Shown in pieces: positions 18,406 through 27,635 of a DNA stretch of 54,424 nucleotides. Location of the stretch: contig JAZUDZ010000020.1 of the NCBI GenBank assembly GCA_045639905.1, positions 1-54,424 of the forward strand. Reading direction: 5' to 3'. The translations under genes were made by a program, and so were the position numbers. The DNA is from RGIG426 sp045639905. GTDB lineage: Bacteria; Bacillota; Clostridia; Oscillospirales; Acutalibacteraceae. A model generated the notes under the pieces. That model was not told where the DNA came from. It was given only the letters and a program-made list of their open reading frames with translations, and ran no database searches. The first letter of the stretch is position 1. The number at the start of each line of letters is the position of its first letter.

Positions 18406-19655
18406 TTCTGTATTCCCCTTCCGATGGAGGAAGCGGCCAGACAAGCAGAAGCCCATGCCCAGTGCAAATTGTATCCGCCACAATCTCCGTCCACATCCAG
18501 CACCTCACCGATTGCAAACACCTGAGAACATTTTTTTGATTGTAAGGAATACGGGTCAAAAGAATCCACACAAAGGCCGCCGGCGGTCACCTGAGCACCT
18601 TTGAAGCCTTGTGTTCCTTTCACGGTAAATGACCATTCTTTGATTGTAGATGCAATCTTTTTCAGTTCGTGCGGACTCAAAGACGACACAGAACGGCTCA
18701 GCGGCAACACACCGGACACACGTAAAATCGTCTGGCCGATTCTACGCTGAAACATTCCCGTCAAGTAATCTTCCAGCAGATAATCTCCGAAACGGGATTG
18801 TCTCTGTGACAGTTCTTCCCATACGGTATCTTCTTGTTTCAGGGGAAGCAAGTCTATTGTAAGCGTTAATTCTCCTTGCTTTTTCAGTTCCCACTCACCC
18901 ACCGGACGGGAAATCTGCATAATTGCCGGTCCGGACAAACCATATTCCGTAAATAATACTTCTCCGTACTGTTGTGCAAGAGTTTCAGAACTGTCCTTAA
19001 CAGTGCAGAGTGCATCTATGCGAAGTCCTTTAACCGCTTTTACAAATTGAGAGTCGGTTTGAATTTGAACAATAGACGGAAACAGTTTTGTTCTCGTGTG
19101 TCCCATATCCGAAAGAAGCGCGTAGCCATCCATAGAACCGCCAACCGATGGAGAAGCGCAGCCACCCGTAGCCAGCACAACATATTGGCACGTGTATTCA
19201 AGGTCTTGTGTCTTTACAATCATTTGGCCCTGTTTACCTTGAACGGAAACAGCCGTTTGGTCCGTGGCCACCTGGACATTTCTTGCATGCATCTCAAGTC
19301 GCAAACAATCCAAAACAGCGGCAGCACTTTGGCAAAACGGGTAAATTCTCCCGTTTTCCCGTATTTCACAAGGCACTCCGACAGACTCAAAAAACATCAT
19401 GGCCTGCTTAGGAGGAAAAGCGGCCAAAGCAACGTCCGGGAAACCGGCTACAGAACTATGATAATGCCCGTCATAAATTCCTTCATTGGAAAGATTGCAT
19501 GTGCCATTCCCCGTGGCCAGCAGTTTGCGCCCTACACGCGACTGCTTTTCCAGAACAAGAACGGAACACTGTGGATTTTGTCGTTTTAGCATAATGGCAC
19601 ATGTCATACCGGCAGCGCCTCCGCCAATAACGATAACATCATATTTTTCAGGCAT
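18402..19655 (-). CDS. HI0933/BaiN-like FAD-dependent oxidoreductase
   Basis: A 417-residue cytoplasmic flavoprotein of the HI0933 family, often annotated NAD(P)/FAD-dependent oxidoreductase or BaiN-like. N-terminal Rossmann motif VIVIGGGAAGMTCAIML, the GRKLLATGNGTCNLSN motif, the ATGGCASPSVGG segment and the C-terminal GEVLDVDGDCGGYNLHWAWASA FAD-binding region are all present. Despite the BaiN name, bile-acid chemistry cannot be inferred from one gene without other bai genes, and none are here. A good AGGAGG site precedes the ATG. Confidence 0.9.
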   Translation of the reverse strand: MPEKYDVIVIGGGAAGMTCAIMLKRQNPQCSVLVLEKQSRVGRKLLATGNGTCNLSNEGIYDGHYHSSVAGFPDVALAAFPPKQAMMFFESVGVPCEIRENGRIYPFCQSAAAVLDCLRLEMHARNVQVATDQTAVSVQGKQGQMIVKTQDLEYTCQYVVLATGGCASPSVGGSMDGYALLSDMGHTRTKLFPSIVQIQTDSQFVKAVKGLRIDALCTVKDSSETLAQQYGEVLFTEYGLSGPAIMQISRPVGEWELKKQGELTLTIDLLPLKQEDTVWEELSQRQSRFGDYLLEDYLTGMFQRRIGQTILRVSGVLPLSRSVSSLSPHELKKIASTIKEWSFTVKGTQGFKGAQVTAGGLCVDSFDPYSLQSKKCSQVFAIGEVLDVDGDCGGYNLHWAWASACLAASSIGRGIQK

Positions 19656-19679
19656 TTTCCTCGCCTCCTATCTGGATGT

Positions 19680-19708
19680 ATTTTACCATTCTCTATGACT
19701 TGATTCAA
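19680..19708 (-). promoter_or_regulatory. Promoter of the flavoprotein pair
   Basis: TTGAAT (19708-19703), 17-base spacer, TAAAAT (19685-19680), next to the divergent mnmA promoter. Confidence 0.5.
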
Positions 19709-19717
19709 GCAAAATCG

Positions 19718-19746
19718 TTGCTTATACAAGGACTTTATGATAAAAT
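19718..19746 (+). promoter_or_regulatory. Promoter of mnmA
   Basis: TTGCTT (19718-19723), 17-base spacer, TAAAAT (19741-19746), followed by GAGGGG and the mnmA ATG. Confidence 0.55.
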
Positions 19747-19774
19747 AAAGTATCTATGTAAGAGGGGTGATTGA

Positions 19775-20842
19775 ATGTCAAAACGCGTACTGATTGCCAT
19801 GAGCGGTGGCGTTGACAGTTCTGTCGCCGCCTATCTTTTGAAAGAACAAGGTTATGATCTATGTGGCATCACCCTATTGCTAAACGGTCAGGGTTCAATC
19901 GAAACAAATCCGGAGATTCAATCGGCTAAAGAAATTGCCGGCAAACTCGGATTTCCTCACATTGCACTTGATTGGAGACAGTTGTTTCGAGAAGAAATCA
20001 TTCTTCCTTTTGCAAAATCTTATGAAAATGCAAAAACCCCCAACCCATGTGTACTCTGCAACAACAGAATCAAATTCGGGAAACTGATGGAAGAAACCCT
20101 TGCCAGAGGTTTTGACTTTTTGGCCACCGGTCACTACGCCCGTGTTCAAGAAGATCCGATTTCCCATAAAACCACTTTATTTAGCGGGAAGTGTACATCC
20201 AAGGACCAGAGTTATTTCTTGTATACACTCAATGAATCCACACTCTCTCATGTCCTTTTCCCCCTCGGAAGTATGGATAAGGAATCCGTTCGAAAAATTG
20301 CGGAAGAACAAGGCTTTGAAACCGCTCACAAGAAAGACAGCCAAGACATCTGCTTTATTCCGAACGGGGACTATGTTTCATTTCTAACAAATGAACTGCA
20401 CTGTCAACTGACCCCAGGATACTATGTTAACAAAAACGGAGACGTTTTGGGAAAACACGCTGACCAACGATGCTACACTATCGGACAGCGAAAAGGTTTA
20501 GGAATCGCAATGGGTCACCCGGTGTATGTCCTTTCAAAAAATGCAGACACAAACGAAGTAGTCCTAGGAGAAAACGAAGATCTCTTTCAAACAACATTAC
20601 TGGCAGAAGACGTTCACTGGATTCTCCCCCAAACTTCTTTCCCGATTACATGCAAAGCAAAGATTCGTTACGCTCACAAACCGTCAACCGCTATTATCAC
20701 GGAACTTGACAGTAAACATGTATCCGTTCAGTTTATTGAACCGCAACGCGCAATGGCTCCCGGCCAATCCGTTGTATTCTACCAAGAGGACCAGGTCCTT
20801 GGCGGTGGCATTATTCAAAGCAGCAAGGAGGCTTTTCTATGA
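19775..20842 (+). CDS. mnmA: tRNA-specific 2-thiouridylase MnmA
   Basis: Thiolates U34 of Glu, Gln and Lys tRNAs using sulfur relayed from a cysteine desulfurase. The 355-residue protein has the PP-loop SGGVDSS (10-16), catalytic Cys95 in NPCVLCN, GHYAR (119-123), the KDQSYFLY tRNA-contact segment and the second catalytic Cys193 in SQDICFI. An extra Cys92 makes a CxxC with Cys95, a variant also common in Clostridia. The nifS/nifU pair lies 27 kb away in this window. Its stop overlaps the ATG of the P-type ATPase (ATGA), so the two are translationally coupled. Confidence 0.95.
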   Translation: MSKRVLIAMSGGVDSSVAAYLLKEQGYDLCGITLLLNGQGSIETNPEIQSAKEIAGKLGFPHIALDWRQLFREEIILPFAKSYENAKTPNPCVLCNNRIKFGKLMEETLARGFDFLATGHYARVQEDPISHKTTLFSGKCTSKDQSYFLYTLNESTLSHVLFPLGSMDKESVRKIAEEQGFETAHKKDSQDICFIPNGDYVSFLTNELHCQLTPGYYVNKNGDVLGKHADQRCYTIGQRKGLGIAMGHPVYVLSKNADTNEVVLGENEDLFQTTLLAEDVHWILPQTSFPITCKAKIRYAHKPSTAIITELDSKHVSVQFIEPQRAMAPGQSVVFYQEDQVLGGGIIQSSKEAFL

Positions 20843-23469
20843 TATGGCATTCACAACCGCTTTCGGTTGTTTTAAAAGAACTGAATACGAATGACAAACT
20901 TGGGCTTACAACCGAACAGGTTCAAGAAGCAAGAAAAAAATATGGAAAAAATACCGTTGTTGAAAAGCCAATAAAAAGTTTTTGGAAAATACTGAAAGAA
21001 CATCTTTTCAGTCCGCTGCTTGTCATCTCTGTTTTGGTATCTCTTTTGACGCTCGGCATTGATCTGTATTCCATTCATCGAGGAATCTTAACAAACTGGA
21101 TTATTCCCGTCATTATGATTGGACTGGTCGTCCTTTGCGCCTTCGTTCAATCTCTATACGAAAAGCATGCGGAAAAGACTATTTTTGCTGTCAGACAACT
21201 CTTATCCTCCACGGCAAAAGTCATCCGCGACGGAGAAACAAAGCAAATCAGCGCAATAGACCTTGTCCCCGGCGACATCGTTTACATTGAGGAAGGAGAC
21301 CTGGTCCCTGCAGATTTGCGCTTGCTACGTGCCTCTATTCTGAAACTTGACGAATCCTGTCTCACCGGCGAAATTCTCCCCACATTAAAAAAGGCGGAGG
21401 TGGAAATTCCAAATATCACCCCGCTTTCCAAACGCGAAAATATGGCATATTCCGGTTGTACGGTGGAACACGGAAAAGCTTATGGTGTTGTCGTTGACAT
21501 TGGACAGAACACCGAAATCGGAAAAATATCCACTATGAACCAAAAAAAACACCTTCCGTTTTCATCACTGCTGAACACAATTCCCGAGTCAACGCAGCGA
21601 CTGATTCTCATCGGCATTTTGGCTTGTATTGCCATCTTTGTCATCGGACTACTATATCGATTGAACTGGCTGGATATGCTTCTCACCGTCAGTGCTTTGG
21701 CCGCGAGTTCCATTCCTTTGGGACTGGTTGCCACTACGACAATCACACTGGCGAAAGGCGTCAAAAGAATGTCCAGACGGAAAACCATTGTCCGCAATCC
21801 TCAAGCTATTGAGACACTGGGAAAAACAACCGTCATTTGTACCGACAAAACCGGTACAATGACACAGGGAAAAATGACCTTGGAACGTTGTTTTGTTGAT
21901 GGACAAATCTATTACTTTGATGATATCCCGAACCGTTCCGTATCTTCTTTGGTTCAAATGGCAACACTTTGTTCGGAAGCCAGTTTGAAAATTGAAGACG
22001 GAAAGGAAATAGGCACGGGACACCCCTCGGAGCTGACCGTTCTTTCCTACGCGGCACACCACAAAATGGAAAAAGATCATTTGCTTGGTATGTATCCGAA
22101 AGTCGGTGAAATCCCCTATGATTCCGAAAGAAAGAGAATGACCACCATCCATATGATGGAAAATCAGAAGATGGTCATTGTCAAAGGATCACTGCGCGAG
22201 ATTCTTCCGCTTTGTACGGAGAATGTCGCCACGGAACAAATTATGGCCGCCAACAAAAAGATGGGTAAAGACGCCCTTCGAATTATGGCAATTGCCTACA
22301 AGTACATTGATGATATTCCGGCGCACATCACACCGAGAAATTTGGAATATGATTTAACCTTCGGTGGTTTGATTGGAATGATTGATCCTCCTCGAAAAGA
22401 GGTCGTAGCCGCTATCAAGCAATGTCAAGAAGCCGGAATTGATACGGTTATGATAACCGGTGACCACATCAACACGGCCGTTGCTATCGGAAAACGATTG
22501 AACCTGATTCAAGACGAAACGGAAGCGATTTCCGGCGAGGAAGTCGCAAAAATGCCCGACATCGAGCTAATTGATAAAATCCGTCGTTTCCGGGTTTATG
22601 CCGGACTTGCGTCCGAAGATAAACTACGAGTTCTAAAAGCCTGGCAAGCTGTCGGCGCCACCGTAACCATAACAGGAGAATCCGTTGCAGACGCTCCGGT
22701 TTTAAAAGCAGCAGATGTAGGTTGCGTACGCGGAACCTTTGGAACCGACGTTGCGAAAAACGCTTCCGATATGGTTTTTGCCGACGAGTCTTTCACCACC
22801 ATCTTTTCCGCTGTACGGCATGGGCGCGGTGTATATGCCAATATGCGTAAAGTCATCAAATATATCTTGACCTGTGGCATGAGTCAAATCCTGCTGGTTT
22901 TGATTGGTCTCTTGCTCTCTAAGAACAATCCCCTGTTCCCCATTCATTTGCTGTTTCTCAGCGCCATCATTTCCTGCCTTCCCACCATCGCTTTAATGCA
23001 AGAGCCCGCCGAAAAATCCGTTATGAATAAAAAGCCTCGATCAAACAAGGAAGGTTTGTTCTCTCACGCATTGTCAATTCAATCTTTCGGACATGCGATT
23101 CTTATTCTTGCCGTTTCTCTCGGTGCTTACTTATACGGATGCGGAAAAGGAATAGACGGACTTCCCGAAACGCTGGCCTTTTTGACTCTTGGATTCTCTC
23201 AAATATTGCAGGCCTTCACCATTCGAACCGAGCACATTCTTATCGGCAGCCGAATCTACAGAAATCCGTTCCTGTTTGTTTCCTCGGTCCTGTCCGTTGT
23301 ACTTCTTGTGCTGGTATGTGCGTTACCTGTTTTGCAGCCTTATTTTGCAACCGTCACCTTGACAAGTGGCCAATGGGCATTGGCGGCAGGTCTTTCGGTA
23401 ATTCCCTTCTTCCTTATGGAAGTTATTAAAATCGCGCGTTTTGCTATTCAGTACTTCTCTAAAAATTGA
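20839..23469 (+). CDS. Divergent P-type ATPase lacking canonical ion-binding residues
   Basis: An 876-residue membrane ATPase with the overall plan of P2-type (Ca2+/cation) pumps: N-terminal cytoplasmic region, A domain with TGE (176-178), phosphorylation motif DKTGT (Asp336), DPPR (516-519), TGDH (540-543) and a C-terminal TM bundle with the EPAEKSVM motif. Several normally invariant positions are changed. The TM4 PEGLP motif reads PLGLV (293-297), the TM5 site reads CGMSQ (679-683) where Asn and Glu are usual, TM6 NLVTD reads SAIIS (708-712), TGES reads TGEI, and the hinge TGDGVNDAP reads TGESVADAP (612-620). Transport of Ca2+ is therefore doubtful; the substrate is unknown. Coupled to mnmA by an ATGA overlap. 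Confidence 0.85.
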   Translation: MIWHSQPLSVVLKELNTNDKLGLTTEQVQEARKKYGKNTVVEKPIKSFWKILKEHLFSPLLVISVLVSLLTLGIDLYSIHRGILTNWIIPVIMIGLVVLCAFVQSLYEKHAEKTIFAVRQLLSSTAKVIRDGETKQISAIDLVPGDIVYIEEGDLVPADLRLLRASILKLDESCLTGEILPTLKKAEVEIPNITPLSKRENMAYSGCTVEHGKAYGVVVDIGQNTEIGKISTMNQKKHLPFSSLLNTIPESTQRLILIGILACIAIFVIGLLYRLNWLDMLLTVSALAASSIPLGLVATTTITLAKGVKRMSRRKTIVRNPQAIETLGKTTVICTDKTGTMTQGKMTLERCFVDGQIYYFDDIPNRSVSSLVQMATLCSEASLKIEDGKEIGTGHPSELTVLSYAAHHKMEKDHLLGMYPKVGEIPYDSERKRMTTIHMMENQKMVIVKGSLREILPLCTENVATEQIMAANKKMGKDALRIMAIAYKYIDDIPAHITPRNLEYDLTFGGLIGMIDPPRKEVVAAIKQCQEAGIDTVMITGDHINTAVAIGKRLNLIQDETEAISGEEVAKMPDIELIDKIRRFRVYAGLASEDKLRVLKAWQAVGATVTITGESVADAPVLKAADVGCVRGTFGTDVAKNASDMVFADESFTTIFSAVRHGRGVYANMRKVIKYILTCGMSQILLVLIGLLLSKNNPLFPIHLLFLSAIISCLPTIALMQEPAEKSVMNKKPRSNKEGLFSHALSIQSFGHAILILAVSLGAYLYGCGKGIDGLPETLAFLTLGFSQILQAFTIRTEHILIGSRIYRNPFLFVSSVLSVVLLVLVCALPVLQPYFATVTLTSGQWALAAGLSVIPFFLMEVIKIARFAIQYFSKN

Positions 23470-23484
23470 TAACAAGCCAAAAAG

Positions 23485-23511
23485 AAAGCACCCAGTAATG
23501 GGTGCTTTTTC
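23485..23511. terminator. Bidirectional terminator
   Basis: AAAGCACCC (23485-23493) pairs with GGGTGCTTT (23500-23508), with T tails on both sides. It separates the P-type ATPase gene from convergent prmC. Confidence 0.87.
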
Positions 23512-24363
23512 TTACATATGAATACCTGTCACGACACGGTCAAGTCCGGCGGCATCTTGATAAATCTTAACATCCGCAAGACCTGCATTTTTAAATAAAG
23601 TGCTGACATCTTCACCTTGGTCTTCCCCGATTTCAACAGCCATCATTCCTTCCGGTGCCAATTTCGGTACCCAGTGCTCCGCAAGAGAACGATAGAAAAT
23701 CAAACCATCATTTGAACCGTCCAATGCCATTCTGGGTTCATGCTTAACTTCTCTTTGAAGCGTAATCAATTCGTCCGAACGAATGTATGGAGGGTTACAA
23801 ACAATTAAGTCTGCCTTTCCCGCCAGTATATCGGAATCCTTTAAAATATCAGCTTGAACCATATCCACATTACATTCCGGATGGGATGCCACATTATATC
23901 GTAAATAATAGCAAGCTGCCTCCGACAACTCTACACATGTTACATGAGATTCTTTGTGGAGGGTTGCTATTCCCAAGCCAACACATCCGGATCCGGCACA
24001 CAAATCCCATACTTGCGGGAAATCCAGTGGCCTTTGACGTAGATATTTGGCGCCAATTTCACATAGCAGTTCCGTTTCAGGTCTTGGAATCAGTACACCT
24101 TCACCAACACGCAGTGTCAAAGTCAAGAAGTCCCAATTCTTTAAAATATACTGAAGAGGTCTTCCGGCCATTCTTTGAGCCGTAGCCTGCTCCACTTCAA
24201 AACGAATTTCCTCCGGAACATATTCCTGCCAATAACGAGAGCGTTCCGCGAACGGCAATCCCCCGATATCTTCCAAAATGCAACCGGCATCAAACCGGGC
24301 ATCGGAACAACCGGAGTTTTGCAAACTCGTTAATATTTGTCTGTAGAGTTCTCGGTATGTCAT
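23512..24363 (-). CDS. prmC: Peptide chain release factor glutamine methyltransferase PrmC
   Basis: N5-methylates the Gln of the GGQ motif in release factors RF1/RF2. The 283-residue protein has the N-terminal helical substrate domain, the IPRPETE motif (92-98), the SAM loop DLCAGSGCVGLGIA and the catalytic NPPY (190-193). It follows the DUF1385 gene by 3 bases; this pairing is common in Firmicutes, where prfA often lies close by, but prfA is not in this window. Confidence 0.95.
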   Translation of the reverse strand: MTYRELYRQILTSLQNSGCSDARFDAGCILEDIGGLPFAERSRYWQEYVPEEIRFEVEQATAQRMAGRPLQYILKNWDFLTLTLRVGEGVLIPRPETELLCEIGAKYLRQRPLDFPQVWDLCAGSGCVGLGIATLHKESHVTCVELSEAACYYLRYNVASHPECNVDMVQADILKDSDILAGKADLIVCNPPYIRSDELITLQREVKHEPRMALDGSNDGLIFYRSLAEHWVPKLAPEGMMAVEIGEDQGEDVSTLFKNAGLADVKIYQDAAGLDRVVTGIHM

Positions 24364-24366
24364 AAT

Positions 24367-25434
24367 TTACCACTTATCCTCGTCAGCATTTTCCGGAATA
24401 ACATCTTTAAATGCGGCAATTGCGCACTCAATCATATCGTCAGTCGGCTCCTTTGTGGTTATGTGCTGAACCCACATACCGGGTGCCGAAATAATTCTCG
24501 TAAATGTGTTGTCTCTACGCCCTGCAAGTTTTATAGCCTCGTATCCGATTCCCATAACAAACGGGAGCATAAGAAGCTTAATTCCCGCACGCAGGAAGGA
24601 GTTGATATTTGTCGGAATAATCATCGAAAAGAAAATTCCAATCAGGAGCATCAGAATCATAAACGAAGTACCGCAGCGAGGGTGGAAACGGGATTCTTTC
24701 CGTACATTCTCAACGGTAAGCTCTTTTCCGTGCTCATAACAGAATATTGTTTTATGCTCAGATCCATGATACATGTATACACGTCGAATATCCTTCATAA
24801 GAGCCGTAGATGCAATATACAAAATAAAGATAGTGATGCGCAAAATGCCTTCAAAAACAGACTGTAAAATCGGCTTGTCAAAGAACGGCACGGCGGCCTT
24901 CAAGGTGTTATACAGAAAAATGGGAAGCCAAATAAACAAAAACAATCCCAGTGCCAATCCCAGCACCGTACTCACCACGGTAAGAACCGAATAGAAAATG
25001 GCATCACTGGCTTTTTGCTTACGTTCTTTTTCGGCCTGTTCCGCTGCCAATTCCTCTTCCGTCTTTTCAGGCTCAACATAATCCTCGCCATATTTTTTGA
25101 TCAGTTTCGCCTTACGCTTGGCCTCTTGTTTTTCTTCTCTCTTCCGCTTTTCCTCTTCTTCTTCCTCTCCGATTCCGGACATGTCCACGGATTTCATCAG
25201 TGCTTTGTAGCCGGAAATCAAGGAGTCCACAAACATAAAAATGCCACGGACGAAAGGAGTTCTCCAAACAAACGATTTGTGCGTGTCGGGATTATCCCAA
25301 CTATCCATCACAATCTCACCGGATGTGTGTCTTACAGCCATAGAAGTCTTTTGGGGACCTCTCATCATAACACCTTCGATTAAGGCTTGTCCCCCAATCG
25401 ATGTTCGTTTTACTTCTTTTTCAGTATTGCTCAT
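24367..25434 (-). CDS. DUF1385 family membrane protein
   Basis: A 355-residue membrane protein of the DUF1385 family, function unknown. Visible are the N-terminal GGQALIEGVMMRGP motif, a long Lys/Glu-rich charged stretch (about 90-145), several TM helices, and the conserved YHGSEHKTIFCYEHG and RFHPRCGTSF motifs whose His, Glu and Cys residues suggest a metal or catalytic site at the membrane. It lies between the histidine kinase and prmC genes with gaps of only 6 and 3 bases, so it is part of that operon. Confidence 0.9.
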   Translation of the reverse strand: MSNTEKEVKRTSIGGQALIEGVMMRGPQKTSMAVRHTSGEIVMDSWDNPDTHKSFVWRTPFVRGIFMFVDSLISGYKALMKSVDMSGIGEEEEEEKRKREEKQEAKRKAKLIKKYGEDYVEPEKTEEELAAEQAEKERKQKASDAIFYSVLTVVSTVLGLALGLFLFIWLPIFLYNTLKAAVPFFDKPILQSVFEGILRITIFILYIASTALMKDIRRVYMYHGSEHKTIFCYEHGKELTVENVRKESRFHPRCGTSFMILMLLIGIFFSMIIPTNINSFLRAGIKLLMLPFVMGIGYEAIKLAGRRDNTFTRIISAPGMWVQHITTKEPTDDMIECAIAAFKDVIPENADEDKW

Positions 25435-25440
25435 TTCTAT

Positions 25441-26874
25441 TTAAGAGTCCTTTCTATCAATTTCTTGCGTTTTCGGGAGGGAAATCAAAACAGTCGTTCC
25501 CTTTCCTTCTTCACTCTCTATTTCCAAAACGCCGTGATGAGCGTCAACAATCTCTTTGACAACAGCCAGTCCGATGCCGGAACCGGGAATTCCTCCGCTC
25601 TTACTGGCACGGAAAAAGCGATCGGTAATATGACCTAAATCCTCCCGGGAAATACCGATACCGGTATCACTGACAACCACCTGTACCATATTCCCCATAT
25701 CGGCAACTTCCACACGAACGCTTCCGCCCTCCGGAGAATACTTAATTGCATTGTCCACAACGTTTACAAGAACCTGACGAATACGGAACTTATCCGCAAA
25801 AAGAACCAGTGTGCTCTTCGGGAATTCCACATATTCCAAATCGATATTCAGTTTCTTGGCTCTCTCTTTGTAGAGCATAATGGTATCTTCCAGTTCCGCC
25901 AGCAAGTCCATTTTTTCGGGACGAATGGAAAATCTTCCGTTTTGCATACGCGAAAAGTCCAGCAAATCTTCCACAATGCGGGCCAAACGGTCCGATTCGC
26001 TCGAAATGGTTGTTAATCCCTGACGAATCATTTCTTCATTATCAAGACCTACATAGTTTAGGGTTTCACTCCATCCTTTAATGGATGTCAGCGGAGTGCG
26101 CAGTTCGTGAGAAACCGAGGAAATAAATTCATTTTGAACCTGTTCAGCGTTGGAAAGCTCCTCGGCCATATAGTTTATGGTATCAGCCAAATCACCGATT
26201 TCATCATTGTATCGTTTGGCAATACGGTCATCATAACGGCCAAGGGCAATATTTCTGGCTGAACGTCCAATTTCTTTCACCGGGTTAATAATCGTACTGA
26301 CAAAGTACGAATTCGATAAAATCACGAAAAAGATAACGATTAATACAATTACCAAAACAATGACAAGAATCGACTGGATTTGCTGATATGCCAGTCGGAA
26401 GGAAGACACAAAACGCAAAGCATAGGCATTCCCGTCATAAGTGGGGATTTTCACCGTAACGGCAACAACGCGCTCACCCGACGAGATTTTTCCCTTCCAC
26501 GTGGTCATTTCAGTAGCATCCTGCAAATCTTCCCACTCCGGAATCCGATCTCTGTCGTCGCCAAATCCCTGAGACGTCAACAGTACATGTCCGTCTGTGT
26601 CAACCAGGTCAACCTCGGCTTCTTCCTTATGTTCAAAGTTCAGCACATACTCTTTTAAAGCCGTTTCCATATCAAATGTTTCATCTTTAAAGTAGCGGGA
26701 AAATGTATTGGATGCTACATTTGCATAGTCTGTCAAAGAGGCTTCCATATCGTGATAATAGTAGTTTGAAATGAAGAAACAAAAAATCAATACAATGATG
26801 ACCAAAAACAATACAACCATTCCAAGGCCATTCAACAGCCATCGTTTGGTAATACCCTTAATACCGGATTTCAC
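25441..26874 (-). CDS. Sensor histidine kinase
   Basis: A 477-residue membrane kinase. TM1 (about 15-37), extracytoplasmic sensor region (about 38-165), TM2 (166-188), HAMP domain (about 189-243), HisKA with SSVSHELRTPLTSIKGW (phospho-His256), and an ATP-binding domain with the N box NAIKYSPEGG, G1 DTGIGI (403-408) and G2 GSGIGL (431-436). It should phosphorylate the response regulator encoded immediately upstream. The start is a GTG after AAAGGGGG. The stimulus is unknown; the extracytoplasmic region looks like a small PAS/dCache-type sensor, which is a guess. Confidence 0.94.
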   Translation of the reverse strand: MKSGIKGITKRWLLNGLGMVVLFLVIIVLIFCFFISNYYYHDMEASLTDYANVASNTFSRYFKDETFDMETALKEYVLNFEHKEEAEVDLVDTDGHVLLTSQGFGDDRDRIPEWEDLQDATEMTTWKGKISSGERVVAVTVKIPTYDGNAYALRFVSSFRLAYQQIQSILVIVLVIVLIVIFFVILSNSYFVSTIINPVKEIGRSARNIALGRYDDRIAKRYNDEIGDLADTINYMAEELSNAEQVQNEFISSVSHELRTPLTSIKGWSETLNYVGLDNEEMIRQGLTTISSESDRLARIVEDLLDFSRMQNGRFSIRPEKMDLLAELEDTIMLYKERAKKLNIDLEYVEFPKSTLVLFADKFRIRQVLVNVVDNAIKYSPEGGSVRVEVADMGNMVQVVVSDTGIGISREDLGHITDRFFRASKSGGIPGSGIGLAVVKEIVDAHHGVLEIESEEGKGTTVLISLPKTQEIDRKDS

Positions 26875-26912
26875 GATTGTTGCCCCCTTTCCTAACGTTT
26901 TCTAAGTGTTGG

Positions 26913-27620
26913 TTACGGAACCCAGTAGAATCCCTCACCACGCTTATTGCAAATATGCATCGGCTGTGACGGATCCTCTTCAATTTTTACACGAAGACGT
27001 CTAAGCGCAACGTCTACCAGTTTCTTTCCCCCGTCGGTATCCTCATAATTCGGCCCCCAAACCTTGTTCAGGAGTTCCGTACGGCTGAATACCTTGTCGG
27101 GATTCTCAAAAAATGTCTGTAAAATCAAAAACTCAAGTTGTGTTAAATCGTATACTTTATCATTATTGCGAAGCTTAATGGCATGAGAATCCAGCACAAA
27201 AGTACCGGAAGACAAATCACCATTGTGACGGCTGCGAATCATAGAAACACGTCTGTAAACACTTTCCACACGTGCTAAAAAGACATCCAGTTGAAATGGT
27301 TTTGTAATATAATCGTCTGCACCGTCTTTCAGCCCTTCGACCTTTTCGGAGTCTTGAGAGCGGGCCGTCAGCATAATGATGCCGACCTCTTTGTCCATTT
27401 CACGGATCTGTTTGCAAACCTCAAACCCGTTTATGCCGGGAAGCATCACATCGAGAAGCATAATGTCTACGTCTTTGCCGGAATTCGTTAATTCCTCGTA
27501 GGCATGTATGGCATCTTCTCCCGTTGGAGCCTCCACAACCTCATAGCCGTTATATTTCAAACTGATAACCACAAAGGAACGAATAGATTCTTCATCTTCA
27601 CAAACAATCACACGTTTCAT
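26913..27620 (-). CDS. OmpR/PhoB family response regulator
   Basis: A 235-residue DNA-binding response regulator with an N-terminal receiver domain (acid pair Glu8/Asp9, phospho-acceptor Asp57 in IMLLDVMLPG, the conserved Lys in DDYITKPF) and a C-terminal winged helix ending in the LRRLRVKIEEDPSQPMHI recognition region. The cognate kinase gene is 38 bases downstream. The targets are not visible here. Confidence 0.94.
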   Translation of the reverse strand: MKRVIVCEDEESIRSFVVISLKYNGYEVVEAPTGEDAIHAYEELTNSGKDVDIMLLDVMLPGINGFEVCKQIREMDKEVGIIMLTARSQDSEKVEGLKDGADDYITKPFQLDVFLARVESVYRRVSMIRSRHNGDLSSGTFVLDSHAIKLRNNDKVYDLTQLEFLILQTFFENPDKVFSRTELLNKVWGPNYEDTDGGKKLVDVALRRLRVKIEEDPSQPMHICNKRGEGFYWVP

Positions 27621-27635
27621 TCCTCTTCAGCCTCC

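Noticed and set aside
18402..19655. Bile-acid 7-dehydroxylation gene baiN
   Set aside because: The HI0933 family is broad and no other bai gene is present, so the specific function is not supported.
24367..25434. Charged Lys/Glu stretch in the DUF1385 protein as a sign of a frameshift
   Set aside because: The frame is continuous and conserved motifs flank it on both sides; it is an ordinary low-complexity cytoplasmic loop.
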